From NCBI GenBank assembly GCA_963737545.1, contig CAVTTH010000001.1:310001-374000 (forward strand): DNA of 64,000 bases, in the 5' to 3' direction. Under the pieces are notes generated by a model. It was not told the origin of the DNA. It saw only the letters and a program-made list of their open reading frames with translations, and searched no databases. Both the position numbers and the translations under genes were made by a program. This stretch comes from CAVTTH01 sp963737545 (GTDB lineage Bacteria; Verrucomicrobiota; Verrucomicrobiia; Chthoniobacterales; UBA10450). How positions within the stretch are numbered: the first letter of the stretch is position 1; the number at the start of each line of letters is the position of its first letter. Shown here one piece after another: positions 53,300-61,139 of the stretch.

Positions 53300-53563
53300 A
53301 TGAAGATGACCCGGGAAGAAGTCGCAAAAACAATCGAGAATTTCGTCAACGGAACCGGTGGCAAATGGGACTGGGATGATTTCGTTTCGATAAGGCTTCA
53401 AGATTCCGAACTCGATGCCATCAGGCAGAAATGCGTCTCCGTCCGCGAAGAGTTTCCGCCCTCCGATACTCGGGATTATTGCAGTGAAGCCGGCATGCAG
53501 GCCCTGCGCGACTTGCTCGCCACTCTGCGCGCCGGTCATAGTGCATCATCAGCATCGAAATAA
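53300..53563 (+). CDS. small hypothetical protein
   Basis: 87 residues; acidic and mostly helical (TREEVAKTIENFVNG, then GKWDWDDFVSIRLQD). It resembles short uncharacterised proteins with a WDDF region but I do not know a function. Good coding appearance; no Shine-Dalgarno of strength is seen. The 110 bases after it hold nothing clear. Confidence 0.5.
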   Translation: MKMTREEVAKTIENFVNGTGGKWDWDDFVSIRLQDSELDAIRQKCVSVREEFPPSDTRDYCSEAGMQALRDLLATLRAGHSASSASK

Positions 53564-53673
53564 TCGAGCGTTTCGCCTGGAGGAAGCTCCGCCGGTTTCG
53601 CAGCTAACAGGCGCGGATTCGATGAGAAGTCAGAAACCTTGCGACCATTTCGTCAATGCATTAACATTCAGCA

Positions 53674-53862
53674 ATGGGCATAGCTACCTTCATCGAAGAT
53701 TTCAAGGAAGGTCTGGAATTTGTTCCGATTGAGGGACGGCCAAATCGTTTCTTTATTCAGATTCGCGAACACAAGAGTGACGCGCCTGAAGAAAAGATGA
53801 CTCGAGAGGACTGGAATGAGTTCGAGAGGCACATCGAAGACGCCTTTGAACAAGTTCCATGA
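53674..53862 (+). CDS. putative antitoxin partner of the PIN toxin
   Basis: 62 residues, acidic (MTREDWNEFERHIEDAFEQ), stopping four bases into the start of the next gene (ATGA overlap at 53859-53862), the usual order for type II antitoxins. It lacks an obvious AbrB, RHH or Phd DNA-binding motif, so identification rests on position and size. Confidence 0.5.
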   Translation: MGIATFIEDFKEGLEFVPIEGRPNRFFIQIREHKSDAPEEKMTREDWNEFERHIEDAFEQVP

Positions 53863-54254
53863 ACCATGAACAAATCGATTTCATCGCCGATACGAGTGCG
53901 ATTATCGGTTTGCTTCGTGGTGATCCAGAAGTCGAGAAACGAGTTCGCGGAAAGACTTTCGCGATCACATTCGTCACGCTCGCAGAGCTCAATCTAGGTG
54001 TTCTTAAATCGAGTAAGCGAGAAGCTGCGTGGATCGGCATACAAAAACTGATCCGCGATAGGATTATGTTTCACGTATCGAGTATTACTCCCGCGATTTA
54101 CGCACGAATCTATTTCGATCTTGAACAGCACGGACTGATGATTCCGATTAACGACATTTGGATCGCAGCACTTGCCCTCGAAGCCAGGCTTCCGATCCTT
54201 GCTCGCGATGCACACTTTTCGAGGGTGGCTGGTTTGTCCGTGATTCGCCTCTAG
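53859..54254 (+). CDS. PIN-domain ribonuclease toxin, VapC-like
   Basis: 131 residues with PIN metal-binding acids in the expected places: Asp11 in FIADTSAI, Glu43 in LAELNLG, Asp99 in NDIWIAALA and Asp117 in ARDAHF. Length is typical. It overlaps the small acidic gene and ends 28 bases before mlaE. Ribonuclease toxin activity is inferred from family only. Confidence 0.82.
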   Translation: MNHEQIDFIADTSAIIGLLRGDPEVEKRVRGKTFAITFVTLAELNLGVLKSSKREAAWIGIQKLIRDRIMFHVSSITPAIYARIYFDLEQHGLMIPINDIWIAALALEARLPILARDAHFSRVAGLSVIRL

Positions 54255-54282
54255 CAGGTTCAGTGGTTCGAACCGCCGCACT

Positions 54283-55023
54283 TTGAAAGATTACCTCAAG
54301 CTCAATCTCAGCCTGCTCTATTGGGTCTTCATCGCCCCGTTCAAGGGCGATTTCTTCAAACTCTACCCGATTTTCCGGCAAATGGTTTTCATCGGCGTGC
54401 GCGCGGCGCCGATGGTCGCCCTCACTGCATTTAGCGTTGGCGTTACGCTCGCGATGCAGGCAGCGCATTCGCTCAAACAACTCGGCGCGGAAATCTACGT
54501 TCCCGATCTCGTAATGGTGACACTGTTACGCGAGATGGGCCCGGTCTTGATTGCCGTCATCGTCATCGGGCGCAGCGGCTCGGCCGTCGCGGCGGAACTG
54601 GGGACAATGAAAGTTTCAGAGGAGATCGAGGCGCTCGAAGTGATGGCGATCAATCCGATCAGTTTCTTGGTTGTGCCACGTTTCCTCGCCATGCTGGTCA
54701 TGCTACCGGCGCTCACCATCATGGGAGACTACATCGGGGTCTTCGGCGGTTGGGCGGTATGCACGCTCGCGCTCGATTTCAATACCGCCGGCTATATCCT
54801 GCGCGCACTGGAAAGCGCCGACACCTGGGACTTGTATACTGGAATGATCAAGAGCGTGGTCTTTGCGTGGATCGTGATTACGATCGCCTGCAACGCCGGG
54901 CTCCGGGTGGAAGGTGGCGCCGAGGGGGTTGGTCAGGCGACAACGGCTTCGGTTGTCCAGGCTTTGCTTGCGATGCTCGTCATGAACGCCATCCTCACCG
55001 GAATTTTCTTCTTTGGAACATGA
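54283..55023 (+). CDS. mlaE: MlaE-family lipid ABC transporter permease
   Basis: TTG start at 54283; 246 residues, five to six hydrophobic segments. The conserved GVTLAMQAAHSLKQLGAE, REMGPVLIAVIVIGRSGSAVAAELGTMKVSEEI-type block and EALEVMAINP signature mark MlaE permeases, inner membrane part of the MCE transporter for phospholipid trafficking. Followed by an inserted gene and then mlaF and mlaD. Confidence 0.9.
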   Translation: MKDYLKLNLSLLYWVFIAPFKGDFFKLYPIFRQMVFIGVRAAPMVALTAFSVGVTLAMQAAHSLKQLGAEIYVPDLVMVTLLREMGPVLIAVIVIGRSGSAVAAELGTMKVSEEIEALEVMAINPISFLVVPRFLAMLVMLPALTIMGDYIGVFGGWAVCTLALDFNTAGYILRALESADTWDLYTGMIKSVVFAWIVITIACNAGLRVEGGAEGVGQATTASVVQALLAMLVMNAILTGIFFFGT

Positions 55024-55064
55024 AATGAATGTCGAAGCACGAATGACGAATTCCGAAGGAATGA
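55022..55064 (+). repeat. 43-nt direct repeat, left copy
   Basis: Matches 55491-55533 in about 36 of 43 positions, with shared segments GAAATGAATG, CGAAGC, CGAATGAC, CGAAGG and ATGA. It begins at the stop of mlaE and codes the first residues of the inserted gene, read as EARMTNSEGM. Confidence 0.7.
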
Positions 55065-55501
55065 TCAAAGACGAAAAGAGTCGCGACGATTTCGATGAGG
55101 TGTTTTGGAATGAAGATGCCGAGTCGGTTATTCGGGAGGAACCGAGTGAAAAGCGCGTTTACGATTTGGAGGAACGGACGGCGCGATTTGGCGAGGCTGT
55201 AATCGACTTTGCAAAGACAATCCCGCAGGGGCCGGTGACGAATCGAATCATCGCGCAACTAGTCGGCGCCGGAACCAGTGTCGGTGCCAACTACGTCGAA
55301 GCTGACGACGCGGTATCGAAGAAGGAATTTCTGAAAAACATCGGGACCTGTCGAAAAGAAGCACGCGAAACCAAGCATTTTCTGCGCATGACTGTGCGTG
55401 CCGTGCCGGAGCTGAAGCCGCAGGCTCGCAAGCTCTGGCTGGAAGCGAGAGAGCTTCACCTGATCTTTTCCAAAATTTGGAGGAGCGGGAGAAATGAATG
55501 A
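55025..55501 (+). CDS. four-helix-bundle protein (23S rRNA intervening-sequence protein family), inserted inside the mla operon
   Basis: Using ATG at 55025, about 158 residues. The C-terminal 115 residues form the four-helix bundle: GEAVIDFAKTIPQGPV, GTSVGANYVEADDAVSKKEF, CRKEARETKHFLRMT. This is the S23 intervening-sequence family (function unknown, often encoded inside 23S rRNA insertions or near retroelements). The first about 40 residues are translated from a short direct repeat. It splits the otherwise contiguous mlaE-mlaF-mlaD operon. Confidence 0.8.
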   Translation: MNVEARMTNSEGMIKDEKSRDDFDEVFWNEDAESVIREEPSEKRVYDLEERTARFGEAVIDFAKTIPQGPVTNRIIAQLVGAGTSVGANYVEADDAVSKKEFLKNIGTCRKEARETKHFLRMTVRAVPELKPQARKLWLEARELHLIFSKIWRSGRNE

Positions 55502-55533
55502 CGAAGCTCGAATGACAAACGTCGAAGGTATGA
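55491..55533 (+). repeat. 43-nt direct repeat, right copy, with nearby inverted 20-mer
   Basis: Right copy of the repeat at 55022-55064. Its inner 20 bases (55497-55516) recur as a perfect reverse complement at 55590-55609, just before the mlaF start at 55616, so the unit also builds an inverted pair. Together they bracket the four-helix-bundle gene. Confidence 0.7.
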
Positions 55534-55589
55534 TTCGCGCGATGCGCTCTTGGTTTCGTTATTCACGCTTGGTCATTATTTCGTCATTC

Positions 55590-55609
55590 GTCATTCGAGC
55601 TTCGTCATT
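55590..55609 (-). repeat. inverted 20-mer of the repeat unit
   Basis: Exact reverse complement of 55497-55516. With the intervening 73 bases it forms a long-looped hairpin just upstream of mlaF, which could affect mlaF translation or transcript stability. Confidence 0.65.
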
Positions 55610-55615
55610 TTAATC

Positions 55616-56461
55616 ATGCCAGCCGAGCCCATCATCGAAGTCAATCGCCTCTCCCGAACTTTCGGGGATCGCACCGTGCTCAACGATATCTCACTCGAAG
55701 TGGATCGCGGCGAGACGCTTGTCATCATGGGTGGGAGCGGCTGCGGTAAGAGCACGCTGCTGCGACACATCATCGGCGTGATGAAGCCGACCACCGGCTC
55801 GGTCAAACTTTTCGGCGAAGAAATTACCACCTTGAACGACCGCGAGATCACGCGCGTGCGGCGCCGATTCGGCATGCTCTTTCAATCCGGCGCCCTGCTT
55901 GCCTCTCTCACCGTCGGCGAAAATGTTGCGTTGCCGCTCTTGCAGCACACCGACCTCTCCCCCGAAGAAGTCGACGATCTGGTCGAGCAAAAACTTCAAA
56001 CCGTGGGATTGAGCGGTTTCGAGAATCTGAAACCGGCAGAGATCAGTGGCGGCATGAAAAAACGCGTCGGCCTCGCGCGCGCCCTCGCGCTCGATCCTGA
56101 GCTGCTGTTTAGCGACGAACCGACATCGGGCCTCGATCCGATCATGACGGCGGTGGTGGATCAATTGACGCTAAAACTCACCCGGGACAGCGGCATGACC
56201 GCGGTCGTGGTGACCCACGACATGACGAGCGCCTTCCGCATTGCCACTCGAATGATTATGCTCGGACGCGGAAACATTATTGCGCAAGGTACTCCCGATC
56301 AAATCCGGACCAGCCCCGATCCCGAAGTGCAACAATTTATCAATGGCGAACCTGATGGCCCCCACCCGCTGAATCTTTCACACGACGAACATGAGCATCA
56401 CCCCCACGTAAAACCTCGCCCGCTCGCGACCGCGCGTGGAAGATTTCATCACAAGCATTAA
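55616..56461 (+). CDS. mlaF: MlaF ABC transporter ATPase
   Basis: ATG at 55616 is chosen; upstream in-frame residues translate the repeat. 281 residues: Walker A GGSGCGKST, Q-loop MLFQSGALL, signature ISGGMKKR, Walker B LLFSDEPTSGLDP, His in VVTHDM. The C-terminus is His-rich (HDEHEHHPH). It energises MCE lipid transport with MlaE and MlaD. Its TAA overlaps the mlaD ATG by one base. Confidence 0.92.
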   Translation: MPAEPIIEVNRLSRTFGDRTVLNDISLEVDRGETLVIMGGSGCGKSTLLRHIIGVMKPTTGSVKLFGEEITTLNDREITRVRRRFGMLFQSGALLASLTVGENVALPLLQHTDLSPEEVDDLVEQKLQTVGLSGFENLKPAEISGGMKKRVGLARALALDPELLFSDEPTSGLDPIMTAVVDQLTLKLTRDSGMTAVVVTHDMTSAFRIATRMIMLGRGNIIAQGTPDQIRTSPDPEVQQFINGEPDGPHPLNLSHDEHEHHPHVKPRPLATARGRFHHKH

Positions 56462-57366
56462 TGAAGCGAAACATCTCCGACTACCTCGTCGCCCTCTCGG
56501 TCATCGCCTGCAGCATCGTATTGCTGGCCGCGCTCACCATCGCGCTTTCCGGCTATCGATTGAAAAAGCCATCGCGAACTTTGCAGATTAATTACGAGGA
56601 CGTAACGGGAATCAAAATTCATTCTGAAGTCCGTTACGCCGGTGCGCCGGCGGGACGCGTCATCGCGATTCGCCATCTGACCGCGGCGGAGCGTGCGAAA
56701 TCGGAGAACAAAAGAGACGCGGTGCGCGTCACGATCAGTCTCGACGACGATATTCCGCCGTTGCCCGCAGATGTCGCGGCAACTCTGAGCGCCGACACAT
56801 TGCTTGCGCCGAAATTCGTCGCCCTCTCCGCCGGAACACCGGGAGGAAAGATCCTCCCCAACAATGCCTCCATCGAAGGCCATCCCGCCTATGGCATCGA
56901 ACAGATCACGGCGGCGGCTGGCCCCCTCTTCGACAACGCCAACAAGTTGCTCGACAACCTGAATGGCACGGTCACGAGCGTAAAAGGCGACCTCGGTAAC
57001 TTTCTACCGAAGCTTCCCCCGCTGGTCGACAAGCTCTCCCCGCTGGTTGACACCATGAAAGCGGATCTCGCCGACTTGCAGAAAGCGATCCAGGGCCTGG
57101 ATGGGATCGAGAAATCGGCGGACACCTTTCTTGGAACAGCCGGCAAGTTTGTCACTTCCACCGACAAACAACTTCAGGATCAGATGAAAGAGCTGCATGT
57201 GATCTTGCTGAATTTGAAAGTGATCAGCACGCATGCGAAAGCGCTGGTGGATGCGTTAAGCGAAAAACCAAACCGCATCATTTTCAGCGGCAAGCCGAAG
57301 ACGCTCACGCCGGAAAAAGACATCCTCAAGAGCGAGAAACCGTTGCCGGCGACGCAGCAACCCTGA
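56461..57366 (+). CDS. mlaD: MlaD/MCE-domain substrate-binding protein
   Basis: 301 residues. One membrane segment at residues 8-30 (LVALSVIACSIVLLAALTIAL), then an MCE domain (YEDVTGIKIHSEVRYAGAPAGRVIAI, ADTLLAPKFVALSAG). Residues about 150-270 are helical with LDNLNG and coiled stretches. The product sits in the periplasm anchored to the inner membrane and conducts lipid for the MlaE-MlaF pump. No mlaC or mlaA is close by. Confidence 0.9.
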   Translation: MKRNISDYLVALSVIACSIVLLAALTIALSGYRLKKPSRTLQINYEDVTGIKIHSEVRYAGAPAGRVIAIRHLTAAERAKSENKRDAVRVTISLDDDIPPLPADVAATLSADTLLAPKFVALSAGTPGGKILPNNASIEGHPAYGIEQITAAAGPLFDNANKLLDNLNGTVTSVKGDLGNFLPKLPPLVDKLSPLVDTMKADLADLQKAIQGLDGIEKSADTFLGTAGKFVTSTDKQLQDQMKELHVILLNLKVISTHAKALVDALSEKPNRIIFSGKPKTLTPEKDILKSEKPLPATQQP

Positions 57367-57394
57367 CATTGTCGTCGATCGCTGCATCAGCACT

Positions 57395-57447
57395 GTAGCC
57401 GCGTCGCTGCGCTACGCGCCCAAACAATCTCGCAGCGACGTCGCTAC
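57395..57447. repeat. inverted repeat between mlaD and GT2, part of a dispersed family
   Basis: Arms 57395-57411 and 57431-57447 pair over 17 positions with two mismatches. The inner motif GTAGCGACGTCGCT also appears at 27696-27709 in the gap before the P450 gene. It may act as terminator between the convergent genes; the right arm enters the last codon of the GT2 gene. Confidence 0.55.
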
Positions 57448-58142
57448 GATTTCTTATACCGCCGCATCAATTTGAAAAAGCGAAGAGTGTCGCGCACAGG
57501 ATGAATGCTGCTCACTTCGTCGGAATAGACGGTCGTGATCGGCACGGATTCAATGCGGCAACCTTTTCGGCTCGCGACGATCAGCATCTCCGTCTCGTAA
57601 TCGAAGCGGTCCGCGCCATTGAGGAGATCTGGAATCAAATCACGGTGCAACATGCGAAAACCGCATTGCGTGTCGGGAATTTTCTGCCCGCACAGCCGGC
57701 TGATCCGGCTGCTCATGTAACGATTGACCAGACGTCGCAGAAGCGGCATCGAGCTCACGTCGTTCATCCGCGTTCCGATGAAGAGCTTCGCGCCACCGGA
57801 GGAGGCACGGAGAAAGCGAACAATTTCCTCCGGCAGGTGCTGTCCGTCGCCGTCGAGAATTAACACATACTCAAGCCCGCGCTCGAACCAGTGCCGCATG
57901 CCAGTCTGGATCGTCACTCCCTTCCCGCGGTTCTGCGGATGAACGATGACTTCGGCGCCGGCTTCTCGGGAACGGTCCGCCGTCCCATCCGTTGAACCGT
58001 CATCGACCACCAGCACATGATCGAGTTGCGCGCGCGTTCCGCGAACAACATCGCCGATATGTTTTTCTTCGAAGTAGGCGGGAATGATCGCCCCGACACT
58101 CGCGCGGCTTGCCTCGTTCTCGCCGCGCGCGACGGATTCCAT
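57444..58142 (-). CDS. GT2 glycosyltransferase, DPM1/DolP-mannose synthase-like
   Basis: 232 residues. ASVGAIIPAYFEEKHIGDVV, VVDDGSTDGTADRSREAGAE and LDGDGQHLPEEIV are the polyprenyl-phosphate sugar synthase marks, and the family C-terminal membrane segments are absent. It likely makes a polyprenyl-phosphate sugar donor, the type of substrate the GT39 and GT87 enzymes of this window need. Starts two bases after lipA. Confidence 0.85.
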   Translation of the reverse strand: MESVARGENEASRASVGAIIPAYFEEKHIGDVVRGTRAQLDHVLVVDDGSTDGTADRSREAGAEVIVHPQNRGKGVTIQTGMRHWFERGLEYVLILDGDGQHLPEEIVRFLRASSGGAKLFIGTRMNDVSSMPLLRRLVNRYMSSRISRLCGQKIPDTQCGFRMLHRDLIPDLLNGADRFDYETEMLIVASRKGCRIESVPITTVYSDEVSSIHPVRDTLRFFKLMRRYKKS

Positions 58143-58144
58143 CT

Positions 58145-59032
58145 TTAGCGCACGACCGGATGAAAGTCGGCCGCGTGATACGAGCTGCGGACGAGCGGGC
58201 CCGAAGCAACGTGCTCGAAGCCCTTGCGGCGCGCGATGTCGCCGTAGTTATCGAAGCGCTCAGGCGCGATGTATTCGACGACCGGAAGATGCTTCGGCGT
58301 TGGCCGAAGATATTGTCCGAGAGTCAGCACCTGGCAGCCGACTTCGCGCAAATCGTCCATCGTTTGGAAAAGTTCCGGCTCCATTTCGCCCAAGCCGAGC
58401 ATCACGCCGCTTTTCGTAACGATCTTTGGCGAAAGTTCTTTCGCACGCCGCAGCACTCGCAGCGAAGTCGGATACGTGGCGCGTGAGCGAACTACCGGTG
58501 TGAGGCGCTCAACCGTTTCCATGTTGTGATTGAAAATATCGGGCCCGGCATCGAGGACGATTTGAATGCACCGATCCTGAGCGTGAAAATCAGGAACGAG
58601 CACTTCGATGATGATGGAAGGATCCATCTCGCGAATGGCGTTGATCGTTCGGGCAAAATGATTCGCGCCGCCATCTTTGAGATCATCGCGCGCGACGGCG
58701 GTGACAACGACGTGCTTCAAGCCCATCCGTCGGACCGCCTCGGCGACGCGTTGCGGCTCGTCTTCTTCGAGCGCGAACGGCTTCGCGGTTTGGACCGCGC
58801 AAAATCCGCAGGCGCGCGTGCAGCGCTCGCCGGCGATCATCATAGTCGCCGTGCCCTGGCTCCAGCATTCCCAGCGATTCGGACATTGCGCGCTTTCGCA
58901 AACCGTGTGCAGCCGGAGGTCGGAGATGAGCGCCTTTGTCGAAAAGAAAACGGGATTCGACGGCAGCCGGACCTTGATCCAGGGCGGCTTTTGCGCCTGG
59001 TGAAGGGCAGGATCGATTTTGACGCAGGACAT
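58145..59032 (-). CDS. lipA: lipoyl synthase
   Basis: ATG at 59032 gives 295 residues. Auxiliary cluster C45-x4-C50-x5-C56 (CESAQCPNRWEC), radical-SAM cluster CTRACGFC (C71, C75, C78), and later TKSGVMLGLGE, GQYLRPTPKHLPV and a terminal RSSYHA. Adds sulfur to octanoyl-protein to form lipoate. Confidence 0.95.
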   Translation of the reverse strand: MSCVKIDPALHQAQKPPWIKVRLPSNPVFFSTKALISDLRLHTVCESAQCPNRWECWSQGTATMMIAGERCTRACGFCAVQTAKPFALEEDEPQRVAEAVRRMGLKHVVVTAVARDDLKDGGANHFARTINAIREMDPSIIIEVLVPDFHAQDRCIQIVLDAGPDIFNHNMETVERLTPVVRSRATYPTSLRVLRRAKELSPKIVTKSGVMLGLGEMEPELFQTMDDLREVGCQVLTLGQYLRPTPKHLPVVEYIAPERFDNYGDIARRKGFEHVASGPLVRSSYHAADFHPVVR

Positions 59033-59102
59033 GTCGATCAAGATTAGTCAGCACGAATGGCAAAGCAACAAACGTACAATTTTCGACATTTTGCTTGGAG
59101 CG

Positions 59103-59219
59103 TGTCATCCCGAGCGAAGCGAGAGACCTCGCCTACACTCACGATGCTTCCATCGGGTCAATAACGTAGCTATTCGGCCAAAGTGAGGTCCCTCGCCGTC
59201 TGCGCGGCTCGGGATGACA
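59103..59219. repeat. long imperfect palindrome, MITE/REP-like
   Basis: About 117 bases whose ends are inverted: TGTCATCCCGAGC at the left and GCTCGGGATGACA at the right, with further pairing inside (GAGAGACCTC against GAGGTCCCTC). It lies between lipA and recR and contains no ORF. The sequence type is reminiscent of repeated intergenic palindromes in related bacteria, but a second copy is not in this window. Confidence 0.6.
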
Positions 59220-59256
59220 GCGCTGTAAGAACGATCCGCCGCCGAGACGACGGCAG

Positions 59257-59862
59257 CTACAATTTCGTTCGACCCGACAGCGCCTGATACAGCGTCAGTT
59301 CGTCCGCCGACTCCAGTCCACCGCCTGCCGGCAACCCGTGCGCGATGCGAGTGAGAGCGACCGGCTTACCTTTCAACATCTCGACCAGATAATTTGTCGT
59401 CGCTTCGCCTTCCACGTCTGCGGCCAAAGCGAAAATGATCTCGGAGAAATCCTCCTTTTCGACGCGTTCCAACAGTTCTTTGATCCGCAAATCTTCCGGA
59501 CCGACGTGATCAAGCGGTGAGATCCGTCCACCTAACGAGTGATAGCGCCCACGGAATGCGCTGGTTCTTTCGAGTGGAAGAATGTCAGTTGCCTGCTCGA
59601 CCACGCAAAGCAGGTCCACAGCTCGCGAACTGTCGGCACAGATTTCGCAAATTTCTTCCGTCGTAAAAAAACCGCATCGCGCACAGGGGCGCACCGTTTC
59701 CCGCGTCGCCGCAATCGCGCGCGAGATTTGTTCGGGTTGTTCGCCGCGCGCCTGCACGATCCACAACGCGATGCGCTCGGCGGAACGCGGGCCGATGCCG
59801 GGCATCTGCCGAAGTTGCGCGATCAAATCCCGGATCGCTGCCGGATACTCCGTCCTTCTCAA
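59257..59862 (-). CDS. recR: recombination protein RecR
   Basis: TTG at 59862 overlaps the TGA of the cyclase gene (TTGA), giving the normal 201 residues; a longer reading would add about 48 residues of out-of-frame cyclase. LRQMPGIGPRSAERIA helix-hairpin-helix, zinc site C60-x2-C63 and C72-x2-C75 (CARCGFFTTEEICEIC), and Toprim region HSLGGRISPLDHVGPEDL and ATTNYL. Loads RecA with RecO/RecF. Confidence 0.93.
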   Translation of the reverse strand: MRRTEYPAAIRDLIAQLRQMPGIGPRSAERIALWIVQARGEQPEQISRAIAATRETVRPCARCGFFTTEEICEICADSSRAVDLLCVVEQATDILPLERTSAFRGRYHSLGGRISPLDHVGPEDLRIKELLERVEKEDFSEIIFALAADVEGEATTNYLVEMLKGKPVALTRIAHGLPAGGGLESADELTLYQALSGRTKL

Positions 59863-61125
59863 AGCCCGGGCACCGCTTCGCTCGGAGGCGATTCCATCAA
59901 GTGCAGCACGAGCGGCTCGAGACGGCGCAGATAAAATTGGAGCGGCGCATCGTCCGTTCCATTTTCCGAGAACGCCTTCTGAAACTCCGCATAGGCTTCG
60001 CCCCATCGTTTTTCGCGATAGTAAACGACCCCGTTCCAGAAGTTGTCGCGCCGCGCGATCTGTTCGGCCGTGGCATCTCCCGCGAGGGAAAGGAGTTCAT
60101 AAACTTCCAGCCATTCTCGCACGCCCGCGCCACCGAGAAAATCGATCGGGCGCGCCACAATCCCGTTCTGCGCCAGTTGAAACGCCTCCGGCCCCATCAG
60201 AATCCGCGAACCATAAGCGCAATTTGCCATCGCGAAACGCCGCGATAACTCGAGCGATTCGCCGATCGGGACAATCTCGACCTCGTCGCCATTTTCAAAA
60301 CGTGCGGCGGTGATCGAGCCGGAACTGATCCCGAGATGGACCTCGGTATTTTCGAACGGACTGTCGGGTTTCTTCTGCTGTTCTTCGTATGCACTAACCA
60401 ACCGCAGCGCCGCGCCCGCCGCCTTGACCGCGTGATCAGTGTCACTGACCGGAAACCCGAAGATCGCGACGACGCCTTCTCCGTCTGCTGCGTGCAGATA
60501 CGCGCCTTCCTTCAAAAAAAACTCGGTCGCAAAACGGACGAACTGATCGACCATTCGCGCCAGTGCTTCCGGCGAAGAATCTTCCGCGCGTTCGTATTTT
60601 TGCGCGAGATCGCACACGACGACTGACGCTTCGTGGACCGTGGCCGGTGCGTCCAGGGCAAATTCACGGTCGGCCAGGCGGTCGAGTTGTTCCCGTGACA
60701 AATGGGCCGAGAACAGCCCTTCGGTTCTTCGCGCCAGGCTGCCGCGGGCCAGCGATACGCCCGCCGAGCCCAAGCCCGAAACCGAGCACGACAGCGAGCA
60801 TCGAGGGCAGCGGCTGAAAGAAAACGTGATAGATAGCGAAAACCCACGGCGCCACGAACAGTTCGATAAGGAGGACGGCAACGATCCAGCGCACCCACCC
60901 GACTCGCTTCGAGGCGATTGTCACCCAGGCCATGCCGAAGGATAGAAGTGCCACGAAAACATATTGCCACGGCGCAGCGATTTGTTTCGTTAGGCTGGCG
61001 TGACGCGAAGCGAATCCATCGATCGCCTTTTCCGCGAAGAGGAACAGACCCTTCGCCTGAAGCAGGCAGATGATCGCCGTGGTTACGGCTCCAACAATAA
61101 GTGTGACGACGAGGGAGCGTTTCAT
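59859..61125 (-). CDS. class III adenylate/guanylate cyclase with N-terminal membrane domain, frameshifted
   Basis: ATG at 61125 starts a membrane domain with three to four hydrophobic segments (residues about 5-120). In that frame it ends at about residue 153; in the neighbouring frame a class III cyclase catalytic domain follows: SVVVCDLAQKYER (first metal Asp), DGEGVVAIFGFP, HLGISSGSITAARF. One extra base around 60745-60775 separates them, and the total length of 1267 bases is one over a multiple of three. Reconstructed protein about 421 residues. It is coupled to recR and 14 bases after the AAA+ gene. Confidence 0.75.
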
Positions 61126-61139
61126 GAACTGCGGCCGTA

